Source: IIICB1 sp035968095
Lineage (GTDB): Bacteria; Cyanobacteriota; Cyanobacteriia; Cyanobacteriales; SIO1D9
Direction: 5' to 3'
NCBI GenBank assembly: GCA_035968095.1
Contig: JAWQFW010000140.1
Span: 1-14,093 of the forward strand
DNA: 14,093 bases
Part shown: one piece after another, positions 1 through 7,184 of the stretch
How positions within the stretch are numbered: position 1 is the stretch's first letter
How the letters are laid out: each line of letters begins with the position of its first letter
The notes under the pieces: generated by a model
The model's input: the letters and a program-made list of their open reading frames with translations, nothing else
Databases searched by the model: none
What the model was told of the DNA's origin: nothing
Program-made: the position numbers and the translations under genes

Positions 1-50
1 CCAATCCCCAGTTACCCAATCCCCAGTTACCCAATCCCCAGTTACCCAGT
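1..50. repeat. STRR array, 15-bp unit
   Basis: Three exact tandem copies of CCAATCCCCAGTTAC (1-15, 16-30, 31-45) are followed by a partial, diverging copy. The array starts at the window edge, so its full length is unknown. The unit resembles the CCCCAAT/CCCCAGT heptamer repeats (STRR) known in cyanobacteria. It lies just past the stop codon of the VOC-protein gene on the minus strand. Confidence 0.85.
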
Positions 51-55
51 CACCA

Positions 56-646
56 TTAATTAGACACTTCAGCCATTTCTATAGTTCGATTTTCGAGATC
101 TTTAACGAGAAAGTTCAAGGGTTTGTCGCGACGTACTTTGTATCTTAAGCGGCGAGACTGCACCCGTAAAAGCAAATCTTCTAAACATTCGCGATCGAAA
201 CAAACGTGACGCTGGCGATTTTTGTAACCGTAACTTGCACCAGAAATAACGTGAACTTGAGTATTTTTTTTCAGTTGATACCACAAGCCTTCGTTCCCAT
301 TAAATCCTGTAGCGGCGGTAGTTGTGGGACTAGCAGACATATACAAAGGATCGATCCCAGTTGCGCCTAAAGTTTGCTCGTAGTTGTAATAATAATGCAG
401 AGGAACTTCAGCCATAGGTAAGTTGAGCAAACCTTCGTAAAATTGTTTGGCAATCTCAAGATCGGAAACCATGATCGTATGAACTTTGGGGGCGCTACTG
501 AGAAACATCCACATCGCTCCAGCATAAGCAGCGAGAAGCATTACCATAATGCCTTGAGTGGAGAAAATCGTATCTATGGGTGGCAGAAAAGCGCCTGGGT
601 GTAAGTTAAGAGATCCGAAATCAAAAATGCTGTTTAAGAAGATCAT
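56..646 (-). CDS. VOC (glyoxalase-fold) protein with an N-terminal membrane segment
   Basis: The protein has 196 residues. A hydrophobic stretch at about 33-50 (ending AYAGAMWMFL) precedes a vicinal-oxygen-chelate domain at about 53-194. The domain opens with the typical first strand and helix (KVHTIMVSDLEIAKQFYEGLLN) and ends in a strand with IEMAEV. H56, H147 (RHVCFD) and E190 sit where metal ligands lie in VOC enzymes. A bound metal is therefore plausible, but that is inference from position. No substrate can be assigned; this is not a canonical glyoxalase I. The hydrophobic segment suggests membrane attachment with the domain on one face. The ATG at 646 is the only start that keeps this segment. 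The gene is divergent from the sigma-like gene, with 273 bp between them. Confidence 0.8.
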   Translation of the reverse strand: MIFLNSIFDFGSLNLHPGAFLPPIDTIFSTQGIMVMLLAAYAGAMWMFLSSAPKVHTIMVSDLEIAKQFYEGLLNLPMAEVPLHYYYNYEQTLGATGIDPLYMSASPTTTAATGFNGNEGLWYQLKKNTQVHVISGASYGYKNRQRHVCFDRECLEDLLLRVQSRRLRYKVRRDKPLNFLVKDLENRTIEMAEVSN

Positions 647-719
647 AGATTGACGAAATTACGAACTATTGGCTGGTTAGGGGTTAGTTGACTATCTCGC
701 CCCAGTTAGAAACCAGTCA

Positions 720-748
720 GAAATAAATTAACTCAATTTAATTATTTC
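720..748. other. AT-rich inverted repeat between divergent genes
   Basis: GAAATAAATTAA pairs with TTAATTATTTC across a short CTCAA-type loop, with one unpaired base. It lies midway between the divergent VOC and sigma-like genes, so an operator is possible. It has no following T-run, so it does not look like a terminator. Such AT-rich pairings also arise by chance. Confidence 0.25.
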
Positions 749-919
749 TAGGCTAACTTATTCTTTCCAGGGTTAACTAGATTAGAAACAGGCTGAGAAC
801 GACGAAACGAGGAGATTGTTCTGGTGAGAGTACCCGACGATCGCCGAATCACTGGGTCAAAAGTTCTCAACTAAGCATAGAATAACTTCAGATAAGCTGT
901 TACGCTTAAACGAGAAACC

Positions 920-1597
920 GTGCAAAGACTACCTCAATTTCCCGAATCAAATCATTCGCTGGTAAAATCTTTAGTTCGCCATAGCGATCGCCAATTACTC
1001 TCCTTGTTCAAAAATCATCCTGAGCGAGGTCGATATTTTACGGCGATTTTCTGTCGTTATACTCCCGTTGTCTATACTTTAATTTCTCATTCGGCGCGAT
1101 CGCCTGTTCAAGCCGATTATTTGTTTGCGCTCACTTGGCGACATATTTTCTACGAAATGCGTGCTTTGAATCTTCATGATGCGTCGGAAACTGAAGCCAA
1201 TACTTTCCAAAATTGGTTGATTAATATGACGGCGGTTTGTATTAACCAAGCTGATTTACCGCCTGTGGAATCGATTAATTACAATTTAAAATCAGCACCG
1301 CCGCCGTTGTGGTGTTATCTTGAACAAGCTTTGGAGTTGATTCCGCCAACGCTACGCTTGATGGTGTTGATGTCGCAAACTTTTCACTGGAGCGCAACTC
1401 GTATTTCTGCTTATCTCCAAGCTGAGGGGGAAGTGATGTCTCCGGCTGAAGTGGAAGTGAAACTCGAATCAGGTTATCAATTACTTTCGGAAAATTTACC
1501 GGAAGATATTCGTGCTATTTATTTGGGTGAATCAAAAGCCGATCCTTCCCTAGAATCGGAAGAGAAAGTTGGAGAAAGTGAAGGTGTAACGGTTTGA
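920..1597 (+). CDS. Diverged sigma-70/ECF-like protein
   Basis: The protein has 225 residues and starts at GTG 920. An in-frame stop at 893 leaves no earlier start, and no strong Shine-Dalgarno is visible. Residues about 24-82 (LLSLFKNHP...RYTPVVYTLI...TWRHIFYEM) read like ECF sigma region 2. Residues about 132-190 (LEQALELIPPTLRLMVLMSQ, then a helix-turn-helix-like WSATRISAYLQ) read like region 4. The linker has a helix FQNWLINMTAVCINQ where region 2.4/3 would be. The tail (204-225) is acidic (ESEEKVGESEG). It matches the group of small cyanobacterial sigma-70 family proteins rather than a housekeeping factor. No anti-sigma gene is adjacent. Family assignment is by pattern reading; promoter-recognition ability is not shown. 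Confidence 0.65.
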   Translation: MQRLPQFPESNHSLVKSLVRHSDRQLLSLFKNHPERGRYFTAIFCRYTPVVYTLISHSARSPVQADYLFALTWRHIFYEMRALNLHDASETEANTFQNWLINMTAVCINQADLPPVESINYNLKSAPPPLWCYLEQALELIPPTLRLMVLMSQTFHWSATRISAYLQAEGEVMSPAEVEVKLESGYQLLSENLPEDIRAIYLGESKADPSLESEEKVGESEGVTV

Positions 1598-1640
1598 TTA
1601 AGAGACTTGGAAAACGGGGAAGATCAGGGAGACAAGAACA

Positions 1641-1658
1641 CAATTTTTGCAAAAATTG
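1641..1658. promoter_or_regulatory. Perfect 18-bp palindrome, possible operator
   Basis: CAATTTTTGCAAAAATTG is exactly self-complementary. It lies 44 bp after the sigma-like gene and 61 bp before the TPR gene, upstream of the STRR array. As RNA it could form only a weak A/U stem with a UGCA loop and no U-tract, so a protein-binding operator is more natural than a terminator. No regulator is identified. Confidence 0.35.
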
Positions 1659-1680
1659 CCTCTTAAGCTAATTTATAATT

Positions 1681-1715
1681 ACCAATCCCTAATCCCCAAT
1701 CCCTAATCCCCAATT
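1681..1715. repeat. STRR array, CCAATCCCTAATCC type
   Basis: Alternating words CCAATCCCTAATCC are repeated directly in front of the TPR gene's ATG (1720). They occupy the place where a ribosome binding site would be; no Shine-Dalgarno is visible there. The C-rich strand is + here, the opposite of the array after the same gene. Confidence 0.75.
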
Positions 1716-1719
1716 AACT

Positions 1720-2766
1720 ATGAACAAACAGAGAATTTTACCCAGTTTGGTATTAGGAGCAATTATCTGTCTCACTAATTTTGCTCCGGTAACTGCTCAA
1801 GAAATAGACAGACAGTTAAATATTCCTTTTGGTAATCTTCGTCAGCAAACAATTAGAGAAGAAGCTGATTTACAAATTCGTCTTGGTTCCCAAGAAGCAC
1901 GACAGCGCAATCCCGAAAAGGCTGTTCCTTTCTTTTTAGAAGCATTGGAACTATATCACGAAATTGGCGACCTCGACGCAATTGGTCAAACTTATGAATA
2001 TTTGGCTCAAGTTTATGTCGATCTTGGACGTTTAAAATCAGCAGAAGATGTCCTCAGAAAAAGATTATCAGTTGCGCGCGATCGCCAAAATTTTCAGGAA
2101 CAAGTTTTTGCTTTGAATAATCTGGGAACTCTTTTACTCAATACTAGAGATTTTGCAGCCGCAGAAACGTTGTTTAATGAAGCTTGGGAAATTGCTCGTA
2201 GTCTTGAAAGTGACGAGGGAATCGGATTAAGTTTAAGTAATCTCGGCGTATTGGCTGCTTATCGGGGAGATTATAATCAAGCAATTAAGCGCTATCAAGC
2301 TGCTTTAACTTTTCGTCGTCAAGTACAAGATCCTCTGGGGAGAGCAAATACTTTAAATAATTTGGGTGATGCTTATTTAGCTACCCATCAGTTTGCTGAC
2401 GCTGTTGATGCTTATCTCGTTGCGGAAATTCTCGCTGAGGAAAGTTTGGATGTACGCAACCGTTACCGCGCTCTTAAAGGTTTAGCCGCATCTTATAATT
2501 TTTTGGGACTCGATCGCGTCGCTTTGAGAAGATTGAATGAATTGTTTACCTTAGCAGAGAAAAATCAAGATATCTTCCAGCAATTGAGTGCTTTGCGCTT
2601 ATCTGCTCAAACTTATACTGCACAAGGTAACAGATTAGAAGCACAAAGATTTTACCAACAGGCGATCGCGCTAGCTCGACTTCTCCAAGATACTCACTTA
2701 GAAGCAATTTTACTTAACGAATTGTCTCAAGTTGTTTACAATTTTCCCTACGGTGTTCCTTATTAG
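1720..2766 (+). CDS. Secreted TPR-repeat protein
   Basis: The protein has 348 residues. Residues 1-26 form a Sec signal peptide (K3/R5, a hydrophobic core at 8-20, probable cleavage VTA|QE), so the product is likely periplasmic. The rest is an array of seven TPR units. The first is at about 48-88; six exact 40-residue units follow at 89-128, 129-168, 169-208, 209-248, 249-288 and 289-328. They show the pattern ALNNLG...G.Y..A...Y..AL..ar. The 40-residue spacing fits the longer TPR_12-type repeats found in many cyanobacterial scaffold proteins. No enzymatic (for example CHAT) domain follows; the protein ends at FPYGVPY. The likely role is protein binding; the partner is unknown. The gene is flanked by STRR arrays of opposite polarity. 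Confidence 0.85.
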   Translation: MNKQRILPSLVLGAIICLTNFAPVTAQEIDRQLNIPFGNLRQQTIREEADLQIRLGSQEARQRNPEKAVPFFLEALELYHEIGDLDAIGQTYEYLAQVYVDLGRLKSAEDVLRKRLSVARDRQNFQEQVFALNNLGTLLLNTRDFAAAETLFNEAWEIARSLESDEGIGLSLSNLGVLAAYRGDYNQAIKRYQAALTFRRQVQDPLGRANTLNNLGDAYLATHQFADAVDAYLVAEILAEESLDVRNRYRALKGLAASYNFLGLDRVALRRLNELFTLAEKNQDIFQQLSALRLSAQTYTAQGNRLEAQRFYQQAIALARLLQDTHLEAILLNELSQVVYNFPYGVPY

Positions 2767-2805
2767 GGGGATTGGGGATTGGGAATTGGTGACTGGGGAT
2801 TGGGA
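2766..2805. repeat. STRR array, GGGGATT type
   Basis: Repeats of GGGGATT/GGGAATT/GACTGGGGATT begin at the last base of the TPR gene stop codon. They are the reverse complement of the words in front of the same gene (1681-1715), so the two arrays form a loose inverted pair about 1.05 kb apart. Confidence 0.75.
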
Positions 2806-2820
2806 GACAAGGAAGATAAA

Positions 2821-2887
2821 CTGATAACTGCTCACTGATAACTGCTCACTGATAACTGCTCACTGATAACTGCTCACTGCTCACTGA
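2821..2887. repeat. Tandem repeat, 14-bp unit x4
   Basis: Four exact copies of CTGATAACTGCTCA (2821-2834, 2835-2848, 2849-2862, 2863-2876) are followed by a partial CTGCTCACTGA. The array lies between the converging TPR and SDR genes, ending one base before the SDR stop codon. The word CTGATAACTG recurs near 10009-10022. Confidence 0.9.
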
Positions 2888-2888
2888 A

Positions 2889-3584
2889 CTAAGCTTCTCC
2901 GTATACTGGAACTAACGCACCACGCAAATCCCGCGCTGCTTCCGAAGCGAGAAAACAAATAACTTCCGCGAGAGACTCTGGTTTCACCCACTTGTCTGCA
3001 TCTTCCTCTCCCATTGTTTCTCGGTTCGCTGGTGTGTCGATTACACTGGGTAAAACACAGTTAGCCGTAATATCTAAACCTTTGGTTTCTGCGGCGATCG
3101 CCTGAGTTAATGCAGCTACCCCTGCTTTCGATGCCGAATAAGCTGCTAAATTTGCCCCAGGTTGGACAGCACCTCTCGAACCCACAGTCACAATTCTACC
3201 ATAACCATATTCCAGCATTTTTTGCAAGCTATATTTACAAACCAAAAAAGTTGTATTTAAGTTCAAATCAAAATCTTGTCGCCAATCTTCATAGCTATAT
3301 TCTGACACTTTTCCCATCGCAAAGCCGCCAACTAAATGAATCAAAACATCCACTCTTTCCATGTCATTAATCAACTGAGCAACAGCTTTTTCCTCAAATA
3401 AATTGACATCAACAAAACGAATACTGGCAAATTCTTGCGAGTTAAGCTTTTTTTGCAAACGTTTCACTTGCTCTTGGTGAATATAAGTAACAGTTAACTT
3501 AGCACCTTTTGCTAATAAAGCTGGAGTAACCTCTAATCCCAAACCTCCAGTACCACCTGTCAACAATACTTGTTTATCTTGCAT
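2889..3584 (-). CDS. Short-chain dehydrogenase/reductase (SDR)
   Basis: The protein has 231 residues, a usual length for a classical SDR. The dinucleotide-binding motif TGGTGGLG is at 9-16, with D59 in the adenine-pocket position. The catalytic set is N108 (DLNLN), S136 (VTVGSRG) and YSASK with Y149 and K153. The PSVIDTPANR segment at 179-188 is the usual post-active-site turn. It should reduce or oxidise a carbonyl/alcohol with NAD(P)H in the cytoplasm. The substrate is not readable from sequence; the family includes 3-oxoacyl-ACP reductase-like enzymes. It is transcribed divergently from the glycosidase-like gene across a 367-bp spacer. Confidence 0.9.
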   Translation of the reverse strand: MQDKQVLLTGGTGGLGLEVTPALLAKGAKLTVTYIHQEQVKRLQKKLNSQEFASIRFVDVNLFEEKAVAQLINDMERVDVLIHLVGGFAMGKVSEYSYEDWRQDFDLNLNTTFLVCKYSLQKMLEYGYGRIVTVGSRGAVQPGANLAAYSASKAGVAALTQAIAAETKGLDITANCVLPSVIDTPANRETMGEEDADKWVKPESLAEVICFLASEAARDLRGALVPVYGEA

Positions 3585-3951
3585 AGGATCTCTGTTCCGA
3601 TTTTATTTCTTTTCTGATTCTCTCAAATCAACTTTCATCATATAAGATTTATTACCAGTAAAGGCGAAATATTTGTCCTGCGACTAACCATCCCCGACAA
3701 GCCTTTCTTACTACTGATAGCCACTTTCAATAGATGACAGCTTCAGTTAATTCAATTAGGACGGAGAAAAAAACTATATTTTGCCTAAAATAACCCTGAG
3801 AAATATTTTTTGCATAATTTAGGATTTTTGTCAATACTCAATCTAAATTTCGAGATTTTCTTAACAATCTTCTCAACTTTTCCCACTTGAGATTTCCGAG
3901 TTTTCTCGAAACACTGGTGAAGTTAGTTATAAGATAAAATTCGCAACTAAA
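3585..3951. other. Divergent intergenic region, AT-rich
   Basis: This 367-bp spacer between the SDR (-) and glycosidase-like (+) start codons should contain both promoters. A TATAAGAT-like -10 candidate is at 3928-3935, close to the + gene, but without a clear -35. The 7-bp inverted repeat TTTCGAG (3848-3854) / CTCGAAA (3905-3911) is perfect, with a 50-bp centre. No gene or RNA structure is recognised. Confidence 0.4.
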
Positions 3952-4857
3952 ATGCTCAAGCAACTCCAATTTTACCTCAAACCATTTCTCCTGATTTCGG
4001 GAATTAGTTTAATAATCATTCCCCTATTATTTTATCTCGGATTGTCATTACGTCGTCCACCCCGAACCAACTTAGAAAAGCAATTAGCCGAAGGAATTAA
4101 CTATCAGCGCAAAACTCGTTCTCAACCTCGCCCGATCATGCTACATATTGTTAGTATTGACCTTAACGCACCGGGAGTCAAGCTTTTTGTTACACCAGGA
4201 GATCCTAATAACCAAGAAATGGATATTAAAGCCCGCACCACTTCAGAATTTTTAGAAGAATATAATTTACAATTAGCAATTAACGGCAGTTTTTTTCATC
4301 CTTTTATTGTCCATAATCCTTGGAATTATTATCCCAGAAGTGGTGATTTTGTCAAGGTAAATGGACAAGCAATTTCTGAAGGCAAAATTTATTCTGAAGC
4401 TAGCGCTGGCTGGTATGTTTTTTGTGTTTCTGAAGCTAACCAAGCCACAATTGAAGGAACTAAATGTCCTGAGAATACGCAACAAGCACTTACGGGAAGT
4501 ACAATTTTAGTTAAAGATAGTCAAGTAGTAAAAATTTCAGATAATAGTCCAATTGCAAATACACCAGTTCCTCGAACTGCGGTTGCTATTGATAAAACCG
4601 GGAAAAAGTTATGGTTAATTATTATTGACGGGAGACAACCATTTTATAGTGATGGCGTTACTTTAACCGAATTAGCAGAAATAATTGTTGACTTAGGAGC
4701 AGATCGGGGCTTAAATTTAGATGGTGGTGGTTCAACAACTTTAGTCGTAGAAAATGGGGAAAAAGCTCAAGTTTTAAATGCTCCTTTTCACACGCGTATT
4801 CCGATGCGTCAGCGTCCAATTGCTAATCATTTGGGTGTTTATTTTCAAGATGATTGA
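3952..4857 (+). CDS. Phosphodiester glycosidase (NAGPA) family protein, membrane-anchored
   Basis: The protein has 301 residues. One hydrophobic segment at about 12-32 (LLISGISLIIIPLLFYLG) acts as an uncleaved anchor or signal. A NAGPA-type domain (Pfam PF09992) covers about 62-298. Recognisable blocks are AINGSFF (109-115), PRTAVAID (207-214), IIDGRQP (224-230), SDGVTLTELAEIIVDLGA (233-250), LNLDGGGSTT (254-263) and RPIANHLGVY (288-297). The family includes the mammalian enzyme that uncovers mannose-6-phosphate and bacterial exopolysaccharide-associated proteins. In bacteria it is expected to act on cell-envelope glycans or phosphodiesters outside the cytoplasmic membrane. C158 and C172 could pair as a disulfide. 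The exact substrate is unknown. Confidence 0.88.
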   Translation: MLKQLQFYLKPFLLISGISLIIIPLLFYLGLSLRRPPRTNLEKQLAEGINYQRKTRSQPRPIMLHIVSIDLNAPGVKLFVTPGDPNNQEMDIKARTTSEFLEEYNLQLAINGSFFHPFIVHNPWNYYPRSGDFVKVNGQAISEGKIYSEASAGWYVFCVSEANQATIEGTKCPENTQQALTGSTILVKDSQVVKISDNSPIANTPVPRTAVAIDKTGKKLWLIIIDGRQPFYSDGVTLTELAEIIVDLGADRGLNLDGGGSTTLVVENGEKAQVLNAPFHTRIPMRQRPIANHLGVYFQDD

Positions 4858-4893
4858 ATTTGGCTGAGAAAATTAGCTCAATTTGCTATCGTG

Positions 4894-5025
4894 AAATTGT
4901 CATTTTGAGTGCAGAGAAGAATCTCTCTAGATGTTTTGCTATCCTTCAATATGAGCTTGTAAAATTGTTATTCTGAGTGCAGATAAAAATTTTTCTAGAT
5001 GTTGAGCGAAGCGAAACATGACATT
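4894..5025. repeat. Composite repeat: 42-bp direct copies with inverted cores
   Basis: Copy A (4894-4935) and copy B (4962-5003) share 36 of 42 bases, centred on TGAGTGCAGA and CTAGATGTT. The sequence after A (4931-4952) resembles the reverse complement of the sequence after B (4999-5019). The outer ends are TGTCAT (4898-4903) and ATGACA (5018-5023), a 6-bp inverted match. The TTCTGAGTGCAG...GAAGCGAAACATGACA wording resembles small dispersed palindromic elements common in bacterial intergenic DNA. It encodes no protein. Confidence 0.6.
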
Positions 5026-5050
5026 ATTAGTGTAATTTTTCAAGGTAAAA

Positions 5051-5196
5051 ATGGGTAGTGTGGAAATTGATGTTACTGGTTTTGCTTTTCCGGTAACTTC
5101 TTACCTGAAGTTCTAGTTTGAAATTAGTTTTTTCTTGACAAAGTTGGTAAAATTGCTCCTGAGAGATTGAAGCAATTTCAGCAAGTTTTAAGGTAA
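5051..5196 (+). pseudogene. Possible remnant of a small gene (two frames)
   Basis: An ATG at 5051 opens a 21-codon reading (MGSVEIDVTGFAFPVTSYLKF) ending at TAG 5114-5116. A second protein-like stretch in another frame (5128-5196; LDKVGKIAPERLKQFQQVLR then TAA) follows at once. Together they look like a frameshifted fragment, but both parts are short and unrecognised, so chance is a real alternative. Confidence 0.2.
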
Positions 5197-5240
5197 TTTG
5201 GTGCATAAAATCCCAACGCGAAACGGTTACTTAAGTCAAG

Positions 5241-6254
5241 TTATGCAGTTAACTTAGATTTATTTTTGATGTTTTGCTTAACTGCGATTTCTAGTTTAGC
5301 TGGTGGTTGAATTTCTGCTTGCCAAATTTGCCAATATTTGCCGATGCGTTCGACAAAATCATCAGGTTTTTCGGCATAAATTCTCGCGCCTAAATTTTGA
5401 GCATGAAGTTGGAGTTGAGGACGACGACGATTAAGCAAACTGAGCAAAATATCTAAGTCTTGTCGATTGCCAAATTGCGAGGAATTTGTGAGAAAATATT
5501 CGCGAAGAATAGCTAGGTCGTGGTCATCTCCTAAATAGTCAGATAATAGTTTGAGTTCGCTGCTTAATTCGGCGATTAGATTTGACCAAATGGGGGTGAG
5601 AATCCGGAGGTGATACCAAAGATATTTTACTTGTTTGCGCCATTCGTGAAAGTTTTCGATGCTGGGTTCTGTGTTAATCAGTTCATGGGCTGAAGATCCG
5701 CGTTTGTAAATCTTTTTTAAACCGCCGGATAAGGCTGACCAGTTGTTGTTTTCTATTTCCCAGTTGGGAACGCGATTTTTGGCTTTGGTTAAGATTGCCG
5801 CTACTTTTTGGGTTGTGTTTTCTTGGGCGAGGATTTGGGTGCTAACGGTTTCGTAGTTGGTGACTAAATGTTGCCGAATTTCTTGGAAAGCTTCAGGAAC
5901 GAGATAGTTGTGAAAATAATCGATTAATTTATCAAAAGTTTCAATTAAAACTTGGGCATCTCTGACATCAGAAAGTTCTCTCCCTGCGTCGCGAAAGCAA
6001 ACGTTTTCTTGTTGGTAACGTTCTTCGCCAATTTCAGTTCTGAGTAGACGCAAAACGGCGCGTAATTTTTTGAGGGATTTGCGGCTATCGTGGACGGCTT
6101 CGTTGGGGTCGTCTTTGGTTTCACCTTTGAGTTTGGCGATTGGCGCGGTAGCGCCAGCGCTCAAAAGAGCGATCGCACTTTCGAGTTCTTCAGCAGCAAT
6201 TCTTTTAATTCCTGTGGCGATCGCGCGATCTTCTGCTAGAAATTCGTAAGACAT
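5241..6254 (-). CDS. CHAD domain protein
   Basis: The protein has 337 residues. It is a stand-alone CHAD domain (conserved histidine alpha-helical domain, PF05235) without a CYTH triphosphatase domain. Two helical halves repeat the same signature. The first is EAVHDSRKSLKKLRAVLRLLR at 52-72 (H55, R58, K59, K62) with RELSDVRDAQV at 92-102. The second is FHEWRKQVKYLWYHLR at 202-217 (H203, R206, K207, K210) with LGDDHDLAIL at 241-250. CHAD proteins use these basic faces to bind inorganic polyphosphate and locate to polyphosphate granules, so that role is expected here. The C-terminal 40 residues are lysine-rich. It is divergent from pdxJ with 139 bp between them. Confidence 0.9.
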   Translation of the reverse strand: MSYEFLAEDRAIATGIKRIAAEELESAIALLSAGATAPIAKLKGETKDDPNEAVHDSRKSLKKLRAVLRLLRTEIGEERYQQENVCFRDAGRELSDVRDAQVLIETFDKLIDYFHNYLVPEAFQEIRQHLVTNYETVSTQILAQENTTQKVAAILTKAKNRVPNWEIENNNWSALSGGLKKIYKRGSSAHELINTEPSIENFHEWRKQVKYLWYHLRILTPIWSNLIAELSSELKLLSDYLGDDHDLAILREYFLTNSSQFGNRQDLDILLSLLNRRRPQLQLHAQNLGARIYAEKPDDFVERIGKYWQIWQAEIQPPAKLEIAVKQNIKNKSKLTA

Positions 6255-6350
6255 AAAGAAAATCTCTTGTTAACCAGATCTTAATCTTAGCGGCGATCGC
6301 TGAGGTGAGGCTTTCTCGAAGATAAATTATTGCTCCGGTTTCGATTAAAA

Positions 6351-6384
6351 TATACTGCTAAAGACGAAAAAAGCTGGTGAGGAG
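6351..6384 (+). promoter_or_regulatory. pdxJ -10 candidate and ribosome binding site
   Basis: TATACT at 6351-6356 is a good -10 hexamer; the upstream TTGCTC is a poor -35 at short spacing (15 bp). GAGGAG at 6379-6384 is a strong Shine-Dalgarno, 9 bases before the TTG at 6394. It decides the start codon of pdxJ. The ribosome binding site is more certain than the promoter. Confidence 0.5.
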
Positions 6385-6393
6385 AATTTTGGC

Positions 6394-7116
6394 TTGCTGA
6401 CTCTGGGTGTTAATATTGACCACGTAGCGACGATCCGACAAGCGCGACGGACGGTGGAACCAGATCCCGTAGCTGCCGCAGTTTTGGCGGAATTAGCGGG
6501 TGCTGATGGAATTACTGTCCATTTGCGGGAAGATCGGCGACATATCCAAGATCGTGATGTGCGTTTGTTGCGCGAAACGGTACGAACTCATTTAAACTTG
6601 GAGATGGCTCCGACGGAAGAAATGGTAGAAATCGCCCTCGATGTTCAACCTGATTATGTGACAATTGTTCCGGAAAGACGAGCAGAGGTGACTACGGAAG
6701 GGGGGCTGGATGTGGCTAGTGGTTTGGGTCGTTTCTCGGCGGTGGTAGATAAGTTACAAAGTGCAGGAATTCCGGTAAGCTGGTTTATTGATGCTGACCA
6801 AGTGCAAATCGAAGCGGCGGCGAAAACTGGTGCAAAGTTTATCGAATTGCATACGGGAAAATATGCTGAGGCTAAGAATGAAGCAACTCGTCAACAAGAG
6901 TTAAGTTATCTCGAAAGAGGTAGCCAACAAGCGATTTCTCTAGGTTTGCGGGTTAATGCTGGACATGGTTTAACTTATGGAAATGTTTATCCTGTGGCTT
7001 GCATTTCCGGTATGGAAGAACTGAATATCGGTCATACAATTATTAGCCGTGCAGTGTTGGTAGGTATGGAACGAGCGGTTCGGGAAATAAAATTAGCTAT
7101 GAAGGGTAAGTTATAG
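6394..7116 (+). CDS. pdxJ: Pyridoxine 5'-phosphate synthase
   Basis: The protein has 240 residues, full length for PdxJ. It condenses 3-amino-2-oxopropyl phosphate with 1-deoxy-D-xylulose 5-phosphate to pyridoxine 5'-phosphate, the last ring-forming step of the DXP-dependent vitamin B6 route, in the cytoplasm as a TIM-barrel oligomer. The N-terminus LGVNIDHVATIRQARR is diagnostic. HLREDRRHI (43-51) forms the phosphate/substrate loop. E70 (NLEMAPTEEM) and H191 (NAGHGL) match the catalytic Glu and His described for E. coli PdxJ. NIGHTIISRA at 211-220 is the C-terminal phosphate-binding segment. The start is TTG at 6394, supported by the well-placed GAGGAG and by the family N-terminus. ycf54 follows after 68 bp on the same strand. 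Confidence 0.97.
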   Translation: MLTLGVNIDHVATIRQARRTVEPDPVAAAVLAELAGADGITVHLREDRRHIQDRDVRLLRETVRTHLNLEMAPTEEMVEIALDVQPDYVTIVPERRAEVTTEGGLDVASGLGRFSAVVDKLQSAGIPVSWFIDADQVQIEAAAKTGAKFIELHTGKYAEAKNEATRQQELSYLERGSQQAISLGLRVNAGHGLTYGNVYPVACISGMEELNIGHTIISRAVLVGMERAVREIKLAMKGKL

Positions 7117-7184
7117 TTAATTTTTGGGTGGTAGCGGTGTTGATAAATTTACAAATTAGCAATTACTAATCGATCAATTTACTA

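Noticed and set aside
2821..2887. CRISPR-like array
   Set aside because: The 14-bp units are directly adjacent without spacers, so this is a simple tandem repeat.
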